Positions 45,201 through 54,458 of a stretch of DNA of 64,000 nucleotides are shown here, in pieces (the stretch's first letter is position 1; each line of letters starts with the position of its first letter). The notes beneath the pieces were generated by a model. It made no database searches and had not been told where the DNA came from. It was given only the letters and a program-made list of their open reading frames with translations. Source of the stretch: Verrucomicrobium sp. BvORR034 (GTDB taxonomy: Bacteria > Verrucomicrobiota > Verrucomicrobiia > Verrucomicrobiales > Verrucomicrobiaceae); NCBI RefSeq assembly GCF_000739635.1, contig NZ_BATQ01000147.1:28265-92264 (forward strand), given 5' to 3'. The translations under genes were made by a program, and so were the position numbers.

Positions 45201-46603
45201 CAAACCCAGTTCACATTAAGGCCCTGCATCACGGCCCGCCAGGACTGGGCCTTGTCCGCGAGACGCTTTTCTCCGTCGGCGAATCCGGACCAGCGCTTCC
45301 TCAGATCAGCATCGTCCAGGGCGACAGAGAGAAACACCGGAGATGATTTGTCGTTCTTCATGCGATTCAGGAGCGCCTCTACCAGCCAACGCTGCACTTC
45401 TTCCTCCGGAACGGAGGCCATGTTGAACACAAGCAGGCATCGTGCCCCGGTGGGAGGAAGGGTGGCAACAAAATCCGCCTCAGCCCCCACTGGCACGCTG
45501 TGGTAGTCAATATCTCCCACGTCCCGCCACTGCTGATGAGCAAGTTGCCGCCAGCGATTGCGCGCACTTGCGTCGTGGGCCAACCCATGAGTCAGCACTA
45601 TCGCACCTGCACCCGCCCCCGGCACCACGGAACGCAGGCGGTGGGCATAGGCCTGCCAGTCGGAGGAGTTGATTTCCGCATCAGAAATGCGCGTCGTGCG
45701 GAATCTCTCCAGCAGCACGAGAAGGGCTCGGGGGGCGACCACAAGCAGCCCCAGAGTGGCGGCGTAGAGATGAATCCATGGCAGGGCCTCCCCCGGAGCT
45801 GGGGCAGCGGCACCCGCCCGACGATGCATCTGTGGCAGCTGGTCCAGGGGAATCGGATTGCCGGTCACCGCCGAGGCCGGGGCGAAGAGGAGGGAAAAGA
45901 ACTCCTGCGCCCCCCGCTCGTTCAGCAAAGTACTCTCCCACACGGCCCGGTACTCCTTGGACCAGCCCCGGGCATACATCCCGGACACGCTGCCCAACGC
46001 CAGGAGCGCCGCCCCGATGTGAAACCAGGCTCGGAACCGCAGGTAAAATCGGCGCAACGCCGGCGCAGAGGTCAGCGCCAAAAAGCGCTGCAATCCTATG
46101 CCTGCCGGAGTGCTGGCAGGATCCGCCTCCACGGGGAGGCGGTCAATCTTGGAGACCAGCTTCTGGGTCCAGGCCGGAGCCGTGCTCTTCGAAACCGGAA
46201 GCAGGCTGAGCAGCACCACAATGAGATTCCACACGATGATCCCGATCAGCGGGAGGGAGAGCAGGTTGATCTCGCTCTCCTGTCCCAGCGCCGCCAGCCA
46301 CCACCCTACGAGGAAAGCAATGATCCAGCCCGTGGTCACGAGCCAGCGCGGCAGGGAGGGCGGAGTCAATCGCGATCCCCAGCCAGGCTGAAGCGCCCGC
46401 CCGGCCAGGAGCTTCGCACGGCGCACCAAGAGCTGGCCGACGCCGACGTCCCCTTTTCGGACCACCTCCTGAGTGACCGCCCGCAGCGCATCATCACTCC
46501 AGATCTGCCCGTCGCGATCCGCCTCTTCGACGGCCCGCACTCGGGCAACTTGAACAAACTCTTTCCAGGTCATGTTTTTTTGGCAATCACCCTCTTGCAG
46601 CAT
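45200..46603 (-). CDS. DUF2868 membrane protein
   Basis: The protein has about 467 residues from ATG 46603. The first 80 are soluble (RAVEEADRDG..). Hydrophobic pairs follow (about 97-150: LVTTGWIIAFLVGWWLAAL, LIGIIVWNLIVVLLSLLPV) and another near 200-220, with more near 300 (LHLYAATLGLLVVAPRALLVLLERF). The C-terminal part is soluble and may bind the partner GTPase. Starts at ATG 46573 and TTG 46615 are alternatives; the TTG would overlap the DciA-like stop as TTGA. Function is unknown. Confidence 0.78.
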   Translation of the reverse strand: MLQEGDCQKNMTWKEFVQVARVRAVEEADRDGQIWSDDALRAVTQEVVRKGDVGVGQLLVRRAKLLAGRALQPGWGSRLTPPSLPRWLVTTGWIIAFLVGWWLAALGQESEINLLSLPLIGIIVWNLIVVLLSLLPVSKSTAPAWTQKLVSKIDRLPVEADPASTPAGIGLQRFLALTSAPALRRFYLRFRAWFHIGAALLALGSVSGMYARGWSKEYRAVWESTLLNERGAQEFFSLLFAPASAVTGNPIPLDQLPQMHRRAGAAAPAPGEALPWIHLYAATLGLLVVAPRALLVLLERFRTTRISDAEINSSDWQAYAHRLRSVVPGAGAGAIVLTHGLAHDASARNRWRQLAHQQWRDVGDIDYHSVPVGAEADFVATLPPTGARCLLVFNMASVPEEEVQRWLVEALLNRMKNDKSSPVFLSVALDDADLRKRWSGFADGEKRLADKAQSWRAVMQGLNVNWV

Positions 46604-46611
46604 TCCAACGC

Positions 46612-46983
46612 TCAACCATGCCGGAATCGGATGTCCCGGATAGTCCCGCTGCCAAACCTTTCCTGCAATTTCCGCAAAAGCGTCCCTTTTTCCATCATGA
46701 GAGTGTGATGAATGGCTGGCTGCAGCACACGCAGCGTCAAAACGCCGCGCTTGATGCCGTCCGGAGCTGTGTGCCGGGAGATGAACTCGCCCACGATCTC
46801 CTGCCAGGCAGCCGCCACATCATCCTCACGAAGCTGTTCGTCCAGCTTCCACTCTTTGAGGAGGGAAGGAATGAGATGCCCCACGTCCAGAGTGGGGAGT
46901 TCATTCAACGGCTCCCCTTCAAGTCCTCGCCACTTGGTGATGAGGTCGTGTCGGAGCCGCTGCTGTCGCGTCGCATAGCGCAT
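46612..46983 (-). CDS. DUF721 (DciA-like) protein
   Basis: The protein has 123 residues from ATG 46983. DUF721 pattern: a DDVAAAWQEIVGEFISRHTAPDGIKRGVLTLRVLQPAIHHTL core with a predicted KH-like fold. DciA proteins load the replicative helicase in bacteria that lack DnaC. It starts the operon with the DUF2868 and GTPase genes, nine bases or fewer upstream of the DUF2868 start. The link between a helicase loader and a membrane GTPase is unexplained and may be positional only. Confidence 0.7.
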   Translation of the reverse strand: MRYATRQQRLRHDLITKWRGLEGEPLNELPTLDVGHLIPSLLKEWKLDEQLREDDVAAAWQEIVGEFISRHTAPDGIKRGVLTLRVLQPAIHHTLMMEKGTLLRKLQERFGSGTIRDIRFRHG

Positions 46984-47020
46984 GGCAGAACATACCCGCA
47001 GACCAAACCTTTTGCGCAAT

Positions 47021-47053
47021 AAAAAATCACGCCCCCCTTTGCGAAGGCGTGAT
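47021..47053 (-). terminator. Terminator after the ferredoxin gene
   Basis: ATCACGCC (47026-47033) pairs with GGCGTGAT (47046-47053), with a T-run on the minus strand (AAAAAA at 47021-47026 on the plus strand). It lies 49 bp after the ferredoxin stop, before the DciA-like promoter. Confidence 0.78.
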
Positions 47054-47101
47054 CAGTAAATTCAAGCTCTGGCAGCGAGACTGCCAGCAGGCGATGTCCG
47101 C

Positions 47102-47335
47102 TTATTCGCCGTCGTCGCCGATGGCTTCGACCGGGCAGCCTGCCATGGCTTCTTCGCAGAGGCGAAGCTCTTCTTCGCTCTCCGGCTGCTTATGCACGAA
47201 GCTGTGGCCACCATCATCATCACGGGTGAAGTTGGCAGGCGCCGTTTCACGGCAAAGATCGCAGTCAATGCACTGGTCATCCACGTAGTACTTGCCCGTG
47301 GTGTTCTGCTGATACTTGTTGCCAACGTCTGCCAT
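47102..47335 (-). CDS. [4Fe-4S] ferredoxin
   Basis: The protein has 77 residues. C22, C25 and C28 (CIDCDLCRETAP) with C67 (GCPVEAI) can bind one [4Fe-4S] cluster; C60 is extra. The pattern fits the monocluster ferredoxins of the Bacillus/Thermotoga type. It is acidic at the C-terminus. It is a single-gene unit with its own terminator, divergent from hemQ. The redox partner is unknown. Confidence 0.9.
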   Translation of the reverse strand: MADVGNKYQQNTTGKYYVDDQCIDCDLCRETAPANFTRDDDGGHSFVHKQPESEEELRLCEEAMAGCPVEAIGDDGE

Positions 47336-47473
47336 GTTTGATGAGAAGTTTAGGTCGGCCGCAAAATACCGTCCCCTGCCCCCCTTTCAAACCTTTTTTT
47401 GAAAATCGGGGGAAACCGCGCTTTGTTGCACCCCCGGAACGTTCTGTCTTCCAGACTTCCCCTACTCCACATC

Positions 47474-48370
47474 ATGTCCACGACGCCCTTTCCCGCCGCT
47501 GCCCCTGCCTCCATTGTCAAACCTCTTGTTCCCGTGGAGGGCCTCCACGTGCTGCACCTGTTCTACACAATCGACCACGGCCTCTGGCGCATGATGAGCG
47601 ATGACGAGCAGCGTGAGGCCAAGACGCGCTTTACGGAGCTGATCCAGACCATCCGCTCCCATCCCCGCACCCAACTTCTCACCTTCAGCGTCGCCACGCC
47701 CAAGGCGGACCTCGGGTTCATGCTGCTCACGCCGGACCTCCAGGACGCAAACCGCTTTGAGAAGGAACTCACCCTCTCCCTCGGTGCCGATGTGCTCCAG
47801 CCGACCTACAGCTACCTTTCCATGACGGAACTGAGCGAGTACGCCACCTCAGAGGAGGAGTACAAGCAGCAGCTCGTGAAGGAACTCCAGGCCCAGCAGG
47901 AACATGGCACGGAGATGGTGCTGAACCCCAATGACCTGGACAGCACCAACACCCTCGACCTCCGTCTGGGTGAGTGGCGCGCCCGCATGGCCAAGTACAA
48001 CGAGGACCGCCTCTACCCGAACATGGCCGACTGGCCGGTGGTCTGCTTCTACCCCATGAGCAAGCGCCGCAATGACGTGAACAACTGGTACGAACTCTCC
48101 AGCGACGCCCGCAAGGAACTCATGCTGGGCCACGCCCGGATTGGCCGCCAGTGGCATGGCAAGGTGCGCCAGCTCATCACCGGCTCCACCGGTCTGGACC
48201 TCATGGAGTGGGGCGTCACGCTGCTCGCCCACGACACCTACCACATCAAGGGCATCGTCTATCAGATGCGGTTCGATGAGGTAAGCTCCAAGTACGCCGA
48301 GTTCGGCGACTTCTACATCGGCATGCAGCTGCCGCTGGACGAACTGCTCCGCCGCGTTCAGCTCGCCTGA
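47474..48370 (+). CDS. hemQ: Coproheme decarboxylase (chlorite dismutase family)
   Basis: HemQ converts coproheme to protoheme with peroxide in the coproporphyrin-dependent haem pathway. The protein has 298 residues from ATG 47474. Family blocks are [57 protein letters not shown] and [26 protein letters not shown], the last near the haem-binding region. It has an N-terminal extension of about 20 residues. thiG follows 64 bp later on the same strand. Confidence 0.9.
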   Translation: MSTTPFPAAAPASIVKPLVPVEGLHVLHLFYTIDHGLWRMMSDDEQREAKTRFTELIQTIRSHPRTQLLTFSVATPKADLGFMLLTPDLQDANRFEKELTLSLGADVLQPTYSYLSMTELSEYATSEEEYKQQLVKELQAQQEHGTEMVLNPNDLDSTNTLDLRLGEWRARMAKYNEDRLYPNMADWPVVCFYPMSKRRNDVNNWYELSSDARKELMLGHARIGRQWHGKVRQLITGSTGLDLMEWGVTLLAHDTYHIKGIVYQMRFDEVSSKYAEFGDFYIGMQLPLDELLRRVQLA

Positions 48371-48434
48371 TCTGTTCTCTTCCGTTCCCTCTATTCAGCA
48401 TTCTGTCTCCTTCCCTCAGTATCCGCACGATTCA

Positions 48435-49232
48435 ATGAGCCTCACAACGACCTCTCTCACCATTGCCGGCCGCACCTTCCGCTCCCGGCTCATGCTTGGC
48501 ACCGGCAAGTTCTCCTCTGGCGAACTCATGCGGGATGCCCTGGCCTCCAGCGGGTGTGAGATTGTCACCGTGGCCCTGCGTCGTGCGGACCTGACGGGGA
48601 AGAAAGACCCCTTTGCCAACATCCTGGACTACATCCCCCAGGATCGTTATCTCCTGCTACCCAACACCAGCGGCGCCATGAACGCGGAGGAGGCCGTGCG
48701 CCTCGCCCGTCTCGCCGTCGCTGCCGGCCTGCCCAACTGGGTGAAGCTGGAGATTCATCCGGATCCCCGCTACCTCCTGCCAGATCCCGTGGAGACCTTC
48801 AAGGCGGCGGAGATCCTCGTCAAAGAAGGCTTCATCGTGCTGCCCTACATCAATGCCGATCCCGTGCTGGCCAAGCGCCTGCAGGACATCGGCACCGCCA
48901 CCGTGATGCCCCTGGGTTCTCCCATCGGCTCCCATCAGGGCATCACCACCCGCCGCCAGATCGAGATCATCATCGAGCAGGCCACCGTTCCGGTGGTGGT
49001 GGACGCTGGCATCGGCGTGCCCAGCCACGCTGCCGAAGCCATGGAGATGGGTGCCGACGCCGTCCTGGTGAACACCGCCATAGCCGTCGCCGCCGATCCC
49101 GTCCGCATGGGCCAGGCCTTCCACGCCGCCGTCGAAGCCGGCCGCGCCGCCTATGAGATTGGCGTCGCCAACGCCACTGAAAACGCCTCGGCCACGAGCC
49201 CCTTGGCAGCGTTTTTGGGCACAGCGGAGTAG
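48435..49232 (+). CDS. thiG: Thiazole synthase
   Basis: ThiG condenses DXP, dehydroglycine and ThiS thiocarboxylate to the thiazole of thiamine. The protein has 265 residues with a TIM-barrel fold. Blocks: [50 protein letters not shown] (with the Schiff-base Lys), [39 protein letters not shown]. No other thi genes are near, and no TPP riboswitch is visible in the 64-bp leader. Confidence 0.95.
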   Translation: MSLTTTSLTIAGRTFRSRLMLGTGKFSSGELMRDALASSGCEIVTVALRRADLTGKKDPFANILDYIPQDRYLLLPNTSGAMNAEEAVRLARLAVAAGLPNWVKLEIHPDPRYLLPDPVETFKAAEILVKEGFIVLPYINADPVLAKRLQDIGTATVMPLGSPIGSHQGITTRRQIEIIIEQATVPVVVDAGIGVPSHAAEAMEMGADAVLVNTAIAVAADPVRMGQAFHAAVEAGRAAYEIGVANATENASATSPLAAFLGTAE

Positions 49233-49994
49233 CGCCAGCATCTGTAGCGCAGACTGGCAGCCTGCTGTGCCGCCGATTGGCAATCGACTCAGTCGCTGCA
49301 GAGTCAGACGTTGCTATGACATAAATCTCGGCAGGCATGCTTAAACATCCTGCTCGTGGAGCACCAGCGCCCACCAGAATTCCTCGGCATGATACTGGCA
49401 CAAGATGCTGCCAGCGGATCTGAGTGTGCATATGAGGATGCCAAGTCACACATGTCGAAGATCGTTCCGTGTGGTCAGAACGCCCCCGACTTCTCCCACT
49501 ACCCCCTTCGCTCCCAATGCCGACGGGGACCGTCGGACTACGCCCGAGGCATCACTTCATCCGCACCTCGGAAGCGCCGTCCGGCTCAGCCGCAGCAGGG
49601 ACGCATGCACACCCAATATCCCTCAGCACAGCATGCCCGTGCTATGGGCCTCACAGAATACGGACGACAGTAGTTTCCTTGACGGAGCAACTGCTCAGTC
49701 GAAGCTCTTCCCCAAAGGGGATACGTCTACAAGCCCAAGCGTTGGCGAGTTTCAAGCGAGTCTACCTTGGGACAACGCATCGCGATTCGATCAGGGGCCG
49801 AAGCCGGCTCCATAGCCTTTTCACCTTGATGAGTGAGGAGCCCACCCGTTATCGGACAGGCAAGCCTGCATAACGGCACATCGCGCGGACAGTTCGGTCA
49901 AGGGTCTCCCTCATCGCTTCCAGTGGGTCGGGCGACTCGTCAATGGAAGCTGAAGCAGCCGCCATAACACTTAAGCTCCGACAAGCGCCCCCGC
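49233..49994. other. Long intergenic region with degenerate repeats
   Basis: No gene is credible here. Three overlapping short plus-strand frames have no recognisable motifs. It holds small hairpins (CCGACGG and CCGTCGG around GGA at 49520-49536; CCCC and GGGG near 49710) and a copy of the CCCAAG..CTACCTTGGG hairpin (49734-49771) that also occurs at 58988-59024. It looks like decayed repeat DNA. Confidence 0.6.
49734..49771. repeat. CCCAAG..CTACCTTGGG hairpin repeat, copy 1
   Basis: The stem has CCCAAG at the left and CTTGGG at the right with a 26-base interior (GAGTTTCAAGCGAG in the middle). It is preceded by GGGGATACG. It matches the copy at 58988-59024 with flanks (GGGATATG) at most positions. 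Confidence 0.6.
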
Positions 49995-50411
49995 CTACTT
50001 GCGAATAAAGTGCCACCACGTGCCGAAGAGGCCAAGGACCAGCACGCCGATGCCGACATAGGTGAGCTCCGGCTTCCCAAACGGCTCTCCGATCACAATG
50101 ACCTTGCTGGGCTGCTTCTCCAGGTACTTGACCTTCAGCACGGGCCGGGCCTCGATGTTGTCATAGAGTTCTTTGGAGACCTCCACCTCCGCCGTCTGCG
50201 ACTTCGCGTCTTTGGTGGGAAACTCGATCTCCAGCTTGTAAGTGCGGCTGCCTTTGCGCCCCCGGCGCTCCATCTTCGTGACGGGGATGGCTGTCGCCTC
50301 TATCCCCTCCCGGTCAACGGCCTTCTTCTCGTTGATCTCAAGGAAGTTCATCACAATGATGAAGGGTCCGATGAGGAGGGCGAGGATGGAGCCAAGTTTA
50401 AGTCGATTCAT
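49995..50411 (-). CDS. DUF3592-like membrane protein
   Basis: The protein has 138 residues from ATG 50411. One N-terminal helix (LGSILALLIGPFIIVMNFLE) and one C-terminal helix (YVGIGVLVLGLFGTWWHFI) flank a soluble, mostly extended segment of about 85 residues (ATAIPVTKMERR.., YKLEIEFPTKDAKSQTAEVEVSKELYDNI, PVLKVKYLEKQPSKVIV). The layout fits DUF3592, whose role is unknown. It lies just downstream of the iron-uptake genes but is separated by about 226 bp. Confidence 0.65.
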   Translation of the reverse strand: MNRLKLGSILALLIGPFIIVMNFLEINEKKAVDREGIEATAIPVTKMERRGRKGSRTYKLEIEFPTKDAKSQTAEVEVSKELYDNIEARPVLKVKYLEKQPSKVIVIGEPFGKPELTYVGIGVLVLGLFGTWWHFIRK

Positions 50412-50637
50412 AAATAATGAGAGGGTGATTCCTGTGGAAAAACTCTCCCCATCCATTCCAGATTTTCGCACGCCGTCAACTGCACGGTTAGCCCGTTTTT
50501 GCCCCACAATGCCCTGTAAACAGACAACCGCTCCCAGACCACAACCAGGTCACCGCCAAACGCCCCGCCAGTAAGAGCGAGACAACGGACAGGGCAGGGC
50601 CGGCTCCTTCAGTGACCGCTGGATGCGACGCCGCTGG

Positions 50638-50805
50638 CTACCCTTTGGCCACCTTGCTCTTGGCGGGGCTGGCGCTGCATCCACAGCCGCTTCCGCAACT
50701 CCCCGCCGCCTTCCGCTTGCGCCCCTTCAAGACGCGGGTCAGAAAGATCACCACCGTGACCAGGACAATCGCCCCGGCCGCCCAGGATTGGAGTTCTGCA
50801 TTCAT
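50638..50805 (-). CDS. FeoB-associated Cys-rich small membrane protein
   Basis: The protein has 55 residues. One helix (SWAAGAIVLVTVVIFLTRVL) is followed by a basic stretch (KGRKRKAA) and a Cys/Gly/Ser-rich tail with four Cys (C40, C44, C46 within SCGSGCGCS). These features match the FeoB-associated Cys-rich membrane protein family. It lies 53 bp downstream of feoB, on the same strand. The stop is TAG at 50638. The Cys may bind iron or mediate FeoB assembly, which is a family-based inference. Confidence 0.82.
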   Translation of the reverse strand: MNAELQSWAAGAIVLVTVVIFLTRVLKGRKRKAAGSCGSGCGCSASPAKSKVAKG

Positions 50806-50858
50806 GGTCTATGCTCGGATTACGCAGCCGGGGTCGAGGTGGCGTCTGTTTCCATGCC

Positions 50859-52967
50859 CTAGAACCCCAGCAATCGCCCACCCTGGTAGACGATCAAACT
50901 GGCGATATAAGCGGCTGCAGTCATGTAGCCGATCTGGAACAGCGGCCACTTCCAGCCGTTGGTCTCGCGCTTCACCACCGCCACGGTACTCAGGCACTGC
51001 ATGGCAAAGACAAAGAAGACCATCACGCTCACGCACACCAGCGGGGTGTACACTGGCGCACCGTCCGGCCAAGTCTCCGCCTGCATGTGCTCACGCAGTG
51101 GAGTGATGTCCTCATCATCGGAGTTTTCCACGGCATAGATGACGCCCATGGTGCTGTTGAACACTTCACGAGCAGCGAAGCTGGCGATCAAACCAATGCC
51201 AATCTTCCAGTCGAAGCCCAGCGGCTTGATCACGGGCTCGATGGCATGTCCGGCCATACCAGCGACGCTATGCGCCACCTGGGAGGAGGGATCTCCTTCC
51301 GTCTTGGGGTAGTTCATCGCCGCCCAGAGGATGATGGTGAGGCCGAGGATAACGGTACCCGCGCGGCGGATGAAAATGCGGGCGCGCTCCAGCATGTAGA
51401 GCAGCAGGTGCTTGATGGACGGGCGCTTGTAGCTGGGCATCTCCAGCACCATGAGGCTCGTCTCGCCCGGCATGATGGTACGATTGAACAGCCAGCCGAA
51501 GCAGAACGCGCCGAACGTGCCGAGGGCGTACATGGAGACCATGACGAGTGCCTTCTGCCAAGCAGCCACCTGACCTGCCGGGAACATGGCGGCAATCATC
51601 AGCAGGTACACCGGCAGACGCGCCGAGCAGCTCGCCAGCGGGGTGACGAGGATGGTGACAATCCGGTCTTTCAGACTCGCGATGGTGCGCGTGGCCATGA
51701 TGCCGGGCACCGCACAGGCGTAGGCGCTCAAGAAGGGCACGAAGGCCTTTCCATTGAGACCTGCCCAGCCCATGACGCGATCCATGATGAAGGCCACGCG
51801 GGCCATGTAGCCAGTGTCTTCCATCAGACCGATGAAGAAGAAGAGAATCAAGATCTGCGGGAGGAAGATCACCACGCCCCCGACCCCGGCAATGACGCCG
51901 TCCACCAGGAGGTCACGCAGATCCCCTTCTGGCATATGGGCCGTCACCCACTCCCCCACCCAGCCGAATGCGCCGTCGATCCAGTCCATGGGACCGGCAG
52001 CAAGCGCGAAGATGGTGTAGAACAACACCCCCATGGCCATCAGCATGAAGGCCACACCGAACACGGGATTCAGCAGCACCGCATCGATGCGATCCGTAAA
52101 GGTCGCCTCATCCTTCTCCGGACGGCGCAGCACGTCCTTCAGGATGGATTCCACCGTGTCGTACCGGGCTCCCGCGAGACGGTCCTCCCACCCGGGGAAC
52201 ATCTTCTCCAGGCCATCATGGCAAGCCGAGATCCGGCTCATATGAGCGTCCGCGATGCCGTAGTGCTGGGGATCGTGATCGGAGATGAGGTACAGCGACT
52301 CCAGAAGGGAGGCACAGTCGTGGAGCACTCCGCCTTTGGTCAGATCCAGGCGGATGTCGTCCAGCGCGGCGGAGATTTCCGTCGGCATCGGTGGCGTGTG
52401 CTTGGGCACAGGCAGCTGCCGGCTCATCGCAGCCTTCAGTTCCACCAGGCCCTTGCCACTTGTGGCCTGCATAGGCACCACGGGCACGCCGAGACGCTGC
52501 TCCAGTTCTTTGAGGTCAATGCGCCATTTCTTCGCCTCAGCCACATCCATCATGTTCAGCACCAGCATGGCGGGCAGCCCTAGTTCTAGAACCTGGGTGG
52601 TGAGGTAGAGATTGCGTTCCAGGTTGGAGGCATCGGCCACCAGCACCACAGCATCCGGCCGCGGGGTGTCTTTCCGACGGCCCATCAGCACGTCCCGCAC
52701 CACCGCCTCGTCCGGGGAGCGCGCATTCAGACTGTAGGCCCCTGGCAGGTCCAGCAGGCGCAGACGCTTCCCATGTTGGGAGAAACAGGAGCCTTCGCGC
52801 TTTTCCACGGTCACGCCCGGGTAGTTTGCGACCTTTTGCTTCAACCCAGTCAGGGCATTGAAAATGGTGGACTTCCCGCAGTTAGGATTGCCCACAATGG
52901 CAATCACGGGCTCGCGGGTGGCGGAGGAAGGCGCTGCCTCAGGCAGGGCGGCAGATGAAACGGACAT
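50859..52967 (-). CDS. feoB: Ferrous iron transporter B
   Basis: FeoB imports Fe(II) across the inner membrane. The protein has 702 residues. The N-terminal G domain has G1 GNPNCGKST (26-34), G2 NYPGVTVEKREG and G3 DLPGAYSL, and a G4-like NMMD. The membrane part has the gate-like blocks (FLPQILILFFFIGLMEDTGYMAR, LASCSARLPVYLLM) and core C-terminal helices. It is downstream of feoA (17 bp) and upstream of the Cys-rich small protein, forming a feoA-feoB-small-protein operon on the minus strand. Confidence 0.95.
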   Translation of the reverse strand: MSVSSAALPEAAPSSATREPVIAIVGNPNCGKSTIFNALTGLKQKVANYPGVTVEKREGSCFSQHGKRLRLLDLPGAYSLNARSPDEAVVRDVLMGRRKDTPRPDAVVLVADASNLERNLYLTTQVLELGLPAMLVLNMMDVAEAKKWRIDLKELEQRLGVPVVPMQATSGKGLVELKAAMSRQLPVPKHTPPMPTEISAALDDIRLDLTKGGVLHDCASLLESLYLISDHDPQHYGIADAHMSRISACHDGLEKMFPGWEDRLAGARYDTVESILKDVLRRPEKDEATFTDRIDAVLLNPVFGVAFMLMAMGVLFYTIFALAAGPMDWIDGAFGWVGEWVTAHMPEGDLRDLLVDGVIAGVGGVVIFLPQILILFFFIGLMEDTGYMARVAFIMDRVMGWAGLNGKAFVPFLSAYACAVPGIMATRTIASLKDRIVTILVTPLASCSARLPVYLLMIAAMFPAGQVAAWQKALVMVSMYALGTFGAFCFGWLFNRTIMPGETSLMVLEMPSYKRPSIKHLLLYMLERARIFIRRAGTVILGLTIILWAAMNYPKTEGDPSSQVAHSVAGMAGHAIEPVIKPLGFDWKIGIGLIASFAAREVFNSTMGVIYAVENSDDEDITPLREHMQAETWPDGAPVYTPLVCVSVMVFFVFAMQCLSTVAVVKRETNGWKWPLFQIGYMTAAAYIASLIVYQGGRLLGF

Positions 52968-52984
52968 GGAAAAATGGCGGCGGA

Positions 52985-53227
52985 CTATTCCTGAACGGGA
53001 AGGATTTCAATGTGGCGGGCTTCGCTGCGGCGCATGGCGATTCGGGAACCCCGGACAGCCACTTCGATGGGGTCTCCCAGAGGGGCTCGCCTCACCACGC
53101 GGATCTTCGTACCCGGCACCAGCCCCAGCTCCCTGAGACGGGTAATGTGCTCGTCATGCCCCACAGGGATGTCCTTGATGATGGCAGAGTGACCATCCTT
53201 GAGCTGGGTGAGCGGGATTGCTTGCAT
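52985..53227 (-). CDS. feoA: Ferrous iron transport protein A
   Basis: The protein has 80 residues in a small SH3-like fold: IPLTQLKDGHSAIIKDIPVGHDEHITRLRELGLVPGTKIRVVRRAPLGDPIEVAVRG. FeoA is thought to regulate FeoB. It starts at ATG 53227, first gene of the feo operon, opposite an EfeO-like gene across 178 bp that hold a Fur box. Confidence 0.93.
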   Translation of the reverse strand: MQAIPLTQLKDGHSAIIKDIPVGHDEHITRLRELGLVPGTKIRVVRRAPLGDPIEVAVRGSRIAMRRSEARHIEILPVQE

Positions 53228-53380
53228 CGACTACGGGTGGAGAGAGGGAACTTTGGTTCGGAATTGCTACTCTTACTTGAGATTGAAACGCATCGGCAAA
53301 CCGAATCTACAGATTTCCATCTGATCAAAGGGAGGTCAGTTCTTAAGCTTGCGCAGAGACGTACCCGAGCCTATGCATAT

Positions 53381-53395
53381 TGATACTCATTCTCA
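53381..53395. promoter_or_regulatory. Probable Fur box
   Basis: TGATACTCATTCTCA fits the 7-1-7 Fur consensus (TGATAAT, one base, ATTATCA) at 12 of 14 arm positions. It lies 10 bp before the EfeO-like ATG and 153 bp from the feoA ATG. Iron-dependent repression of both divergent transcripts is plausible, though the site is closer to the plus-strand gene. Confidence 0.65.
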
Positions 53396-53405
53396 TTTAT
53401 CGCCT

Positions 53406-54440
53406 ATGAACCGCTACGCCGCTTCTGTCATTCTGGCCGCTTCTTCTGTGCTAGCTTCTGCCCTCTCCCACGGGGCAGAGGTTGGGGAGGTGAAGTCCTA
53501 CCTGGTGGACACCCTGGTGAAGGTGAAGGCTGCCTCCGAGGACTTCGTAAAGAACTCGAATGAGTACGCCGCCATCCTTACCGCGGCTGGGGGAGCCGAG
53601 AAAGCCTGGGCCACCAAGAAGCCGGAAGTGGCCGCGCTGGTGGCGAAGATGCAGGAGAACTACAAGGCGATGGACAGCTTCGGCTATGAGACGGTGGAAG
53701 GCATCGTCGCTGGCGTGGACAAGTTTGCCCACTACGACGTGTATCTGGACGCCGGTCTGCCCCAGGACGAAGGCCAGCCGGAGGAGATCTCCCCGCTGAA
53801 GCTGACGCTGAGCACGGGCGAGGTGATCGACCGCGAAGGTGCCGGTTTCACCTACATCATCGAACCCGCCCTCTGGGGCGGTAGCAAGAAGTGGGCGGTG
53901 GCCCTGGACCTGGATGGCGACGGCAAGATTGCCGCCCGCGAATCCCTGCCGCGCCCTGAGGTCCTCACCGCCGTGGCTGTGGACACGAACGCGAAGATCG
54001 GCGAACTGCTCGCCGATGCGCGCTCCTGGGTGCCGACGGTGGAGGACTGCTACCAGGCCATGGTGGCGATGACACCCACGCTCTCTGATTACTTTGAGGA
54101 CTGGAAGGAGTCCCGCTACAGCGAGGAGGCCTCCGGCCGGTTCTTCGCCGTGAGCCGTATCTCGGACATGCAGGGCATCATGAAGAGCTGCGCCGTCATG
54201 TACCAGGCCGTGCAGAGCGGCGTGACTGCCAAGGACAAGGCGCTGGGCAAGGCAGTGGACTCCGGGTTCAAGGACATTTTCGCCTTCCTGGATGCGCTGG
54301 AGAAGCGTGAGGAAAAGAAGGTGGTCTTCAAGACCGCGCAGATCGACGAACTGGCCGCCCAGGCCAAGGCCAAGACCGACAAGCTGGTGCCCCAGATCAA
54401 GCAGGCCGCAGCCCTCGTGGGTGTGCAGGTGGCAGGTTAA
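53406..54440 (+). CDS. EfeO/imelysin-like periplasmic iron-uptake protein
   Basis: The protein has 344 residues from ATG 53406 with a signal peptide (MNRYAASVILAASSVLASALSHGA). It is mostly helical. The layout (YKAMDSFGYETVEGIVAGVDKFAHYDVYLDAG, then DCYQAMVAMTPTLSDYFEDWKESRYS) recalls imelysin/EfeO-type (M75) proteins that bind iron or copper for the Ftr1-type permease. It lacks a convincing cupredoxin domain. It is 18 bp upstream of the FTR1 gene and has a Fur box at its start, which supports an iron role. Confidence 0.65.
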   Translation: MNRYAASVILAASSVLASALSHGAEVGEVKSYLVDTLVKVKAASEDFVKNSNEYAAILTAAGGAEKAWATKKPEVAALVAKMQENYKAMDSFGYETVEGIVAGVDKFAHYDVYLDAGLPQDEGQPEEISPLKLTLSTGEVIDREGAGFTYIIEPALWGGSKKWAVALDLDGDGKIAARESLPRPEVLTAVAVDTNAKIGELLADARSWVPTVEDCYQAMVAMTPTLSDYFEDWKESRYSEEASGRFFAVSRISDMQGIMKSCAVMYQAVQSGVTAKDKALGKAVDSGFKDIFAFLDALEKREEKKVVFKTAQIDELAAQAKAKTDKLVPQIKQAAALVGVQVAG

Positions 54441-54458
54441 TTTCCCGGGTCTCGATTC

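Noticed and set aside
48371..48434. TPP riboswitch before thiG
   Set aside because: The 64-bp leader is pyrimidine-rich with no CTGAGA or ACCTGA boxes.
50811..52583. Long open frame of 590 residues on the plus strand opposite feoB
   Set aside because: It is a shadow of feoB: His/Asp/Glu/Gly-rich without any motif, a product of high GC at third positions.
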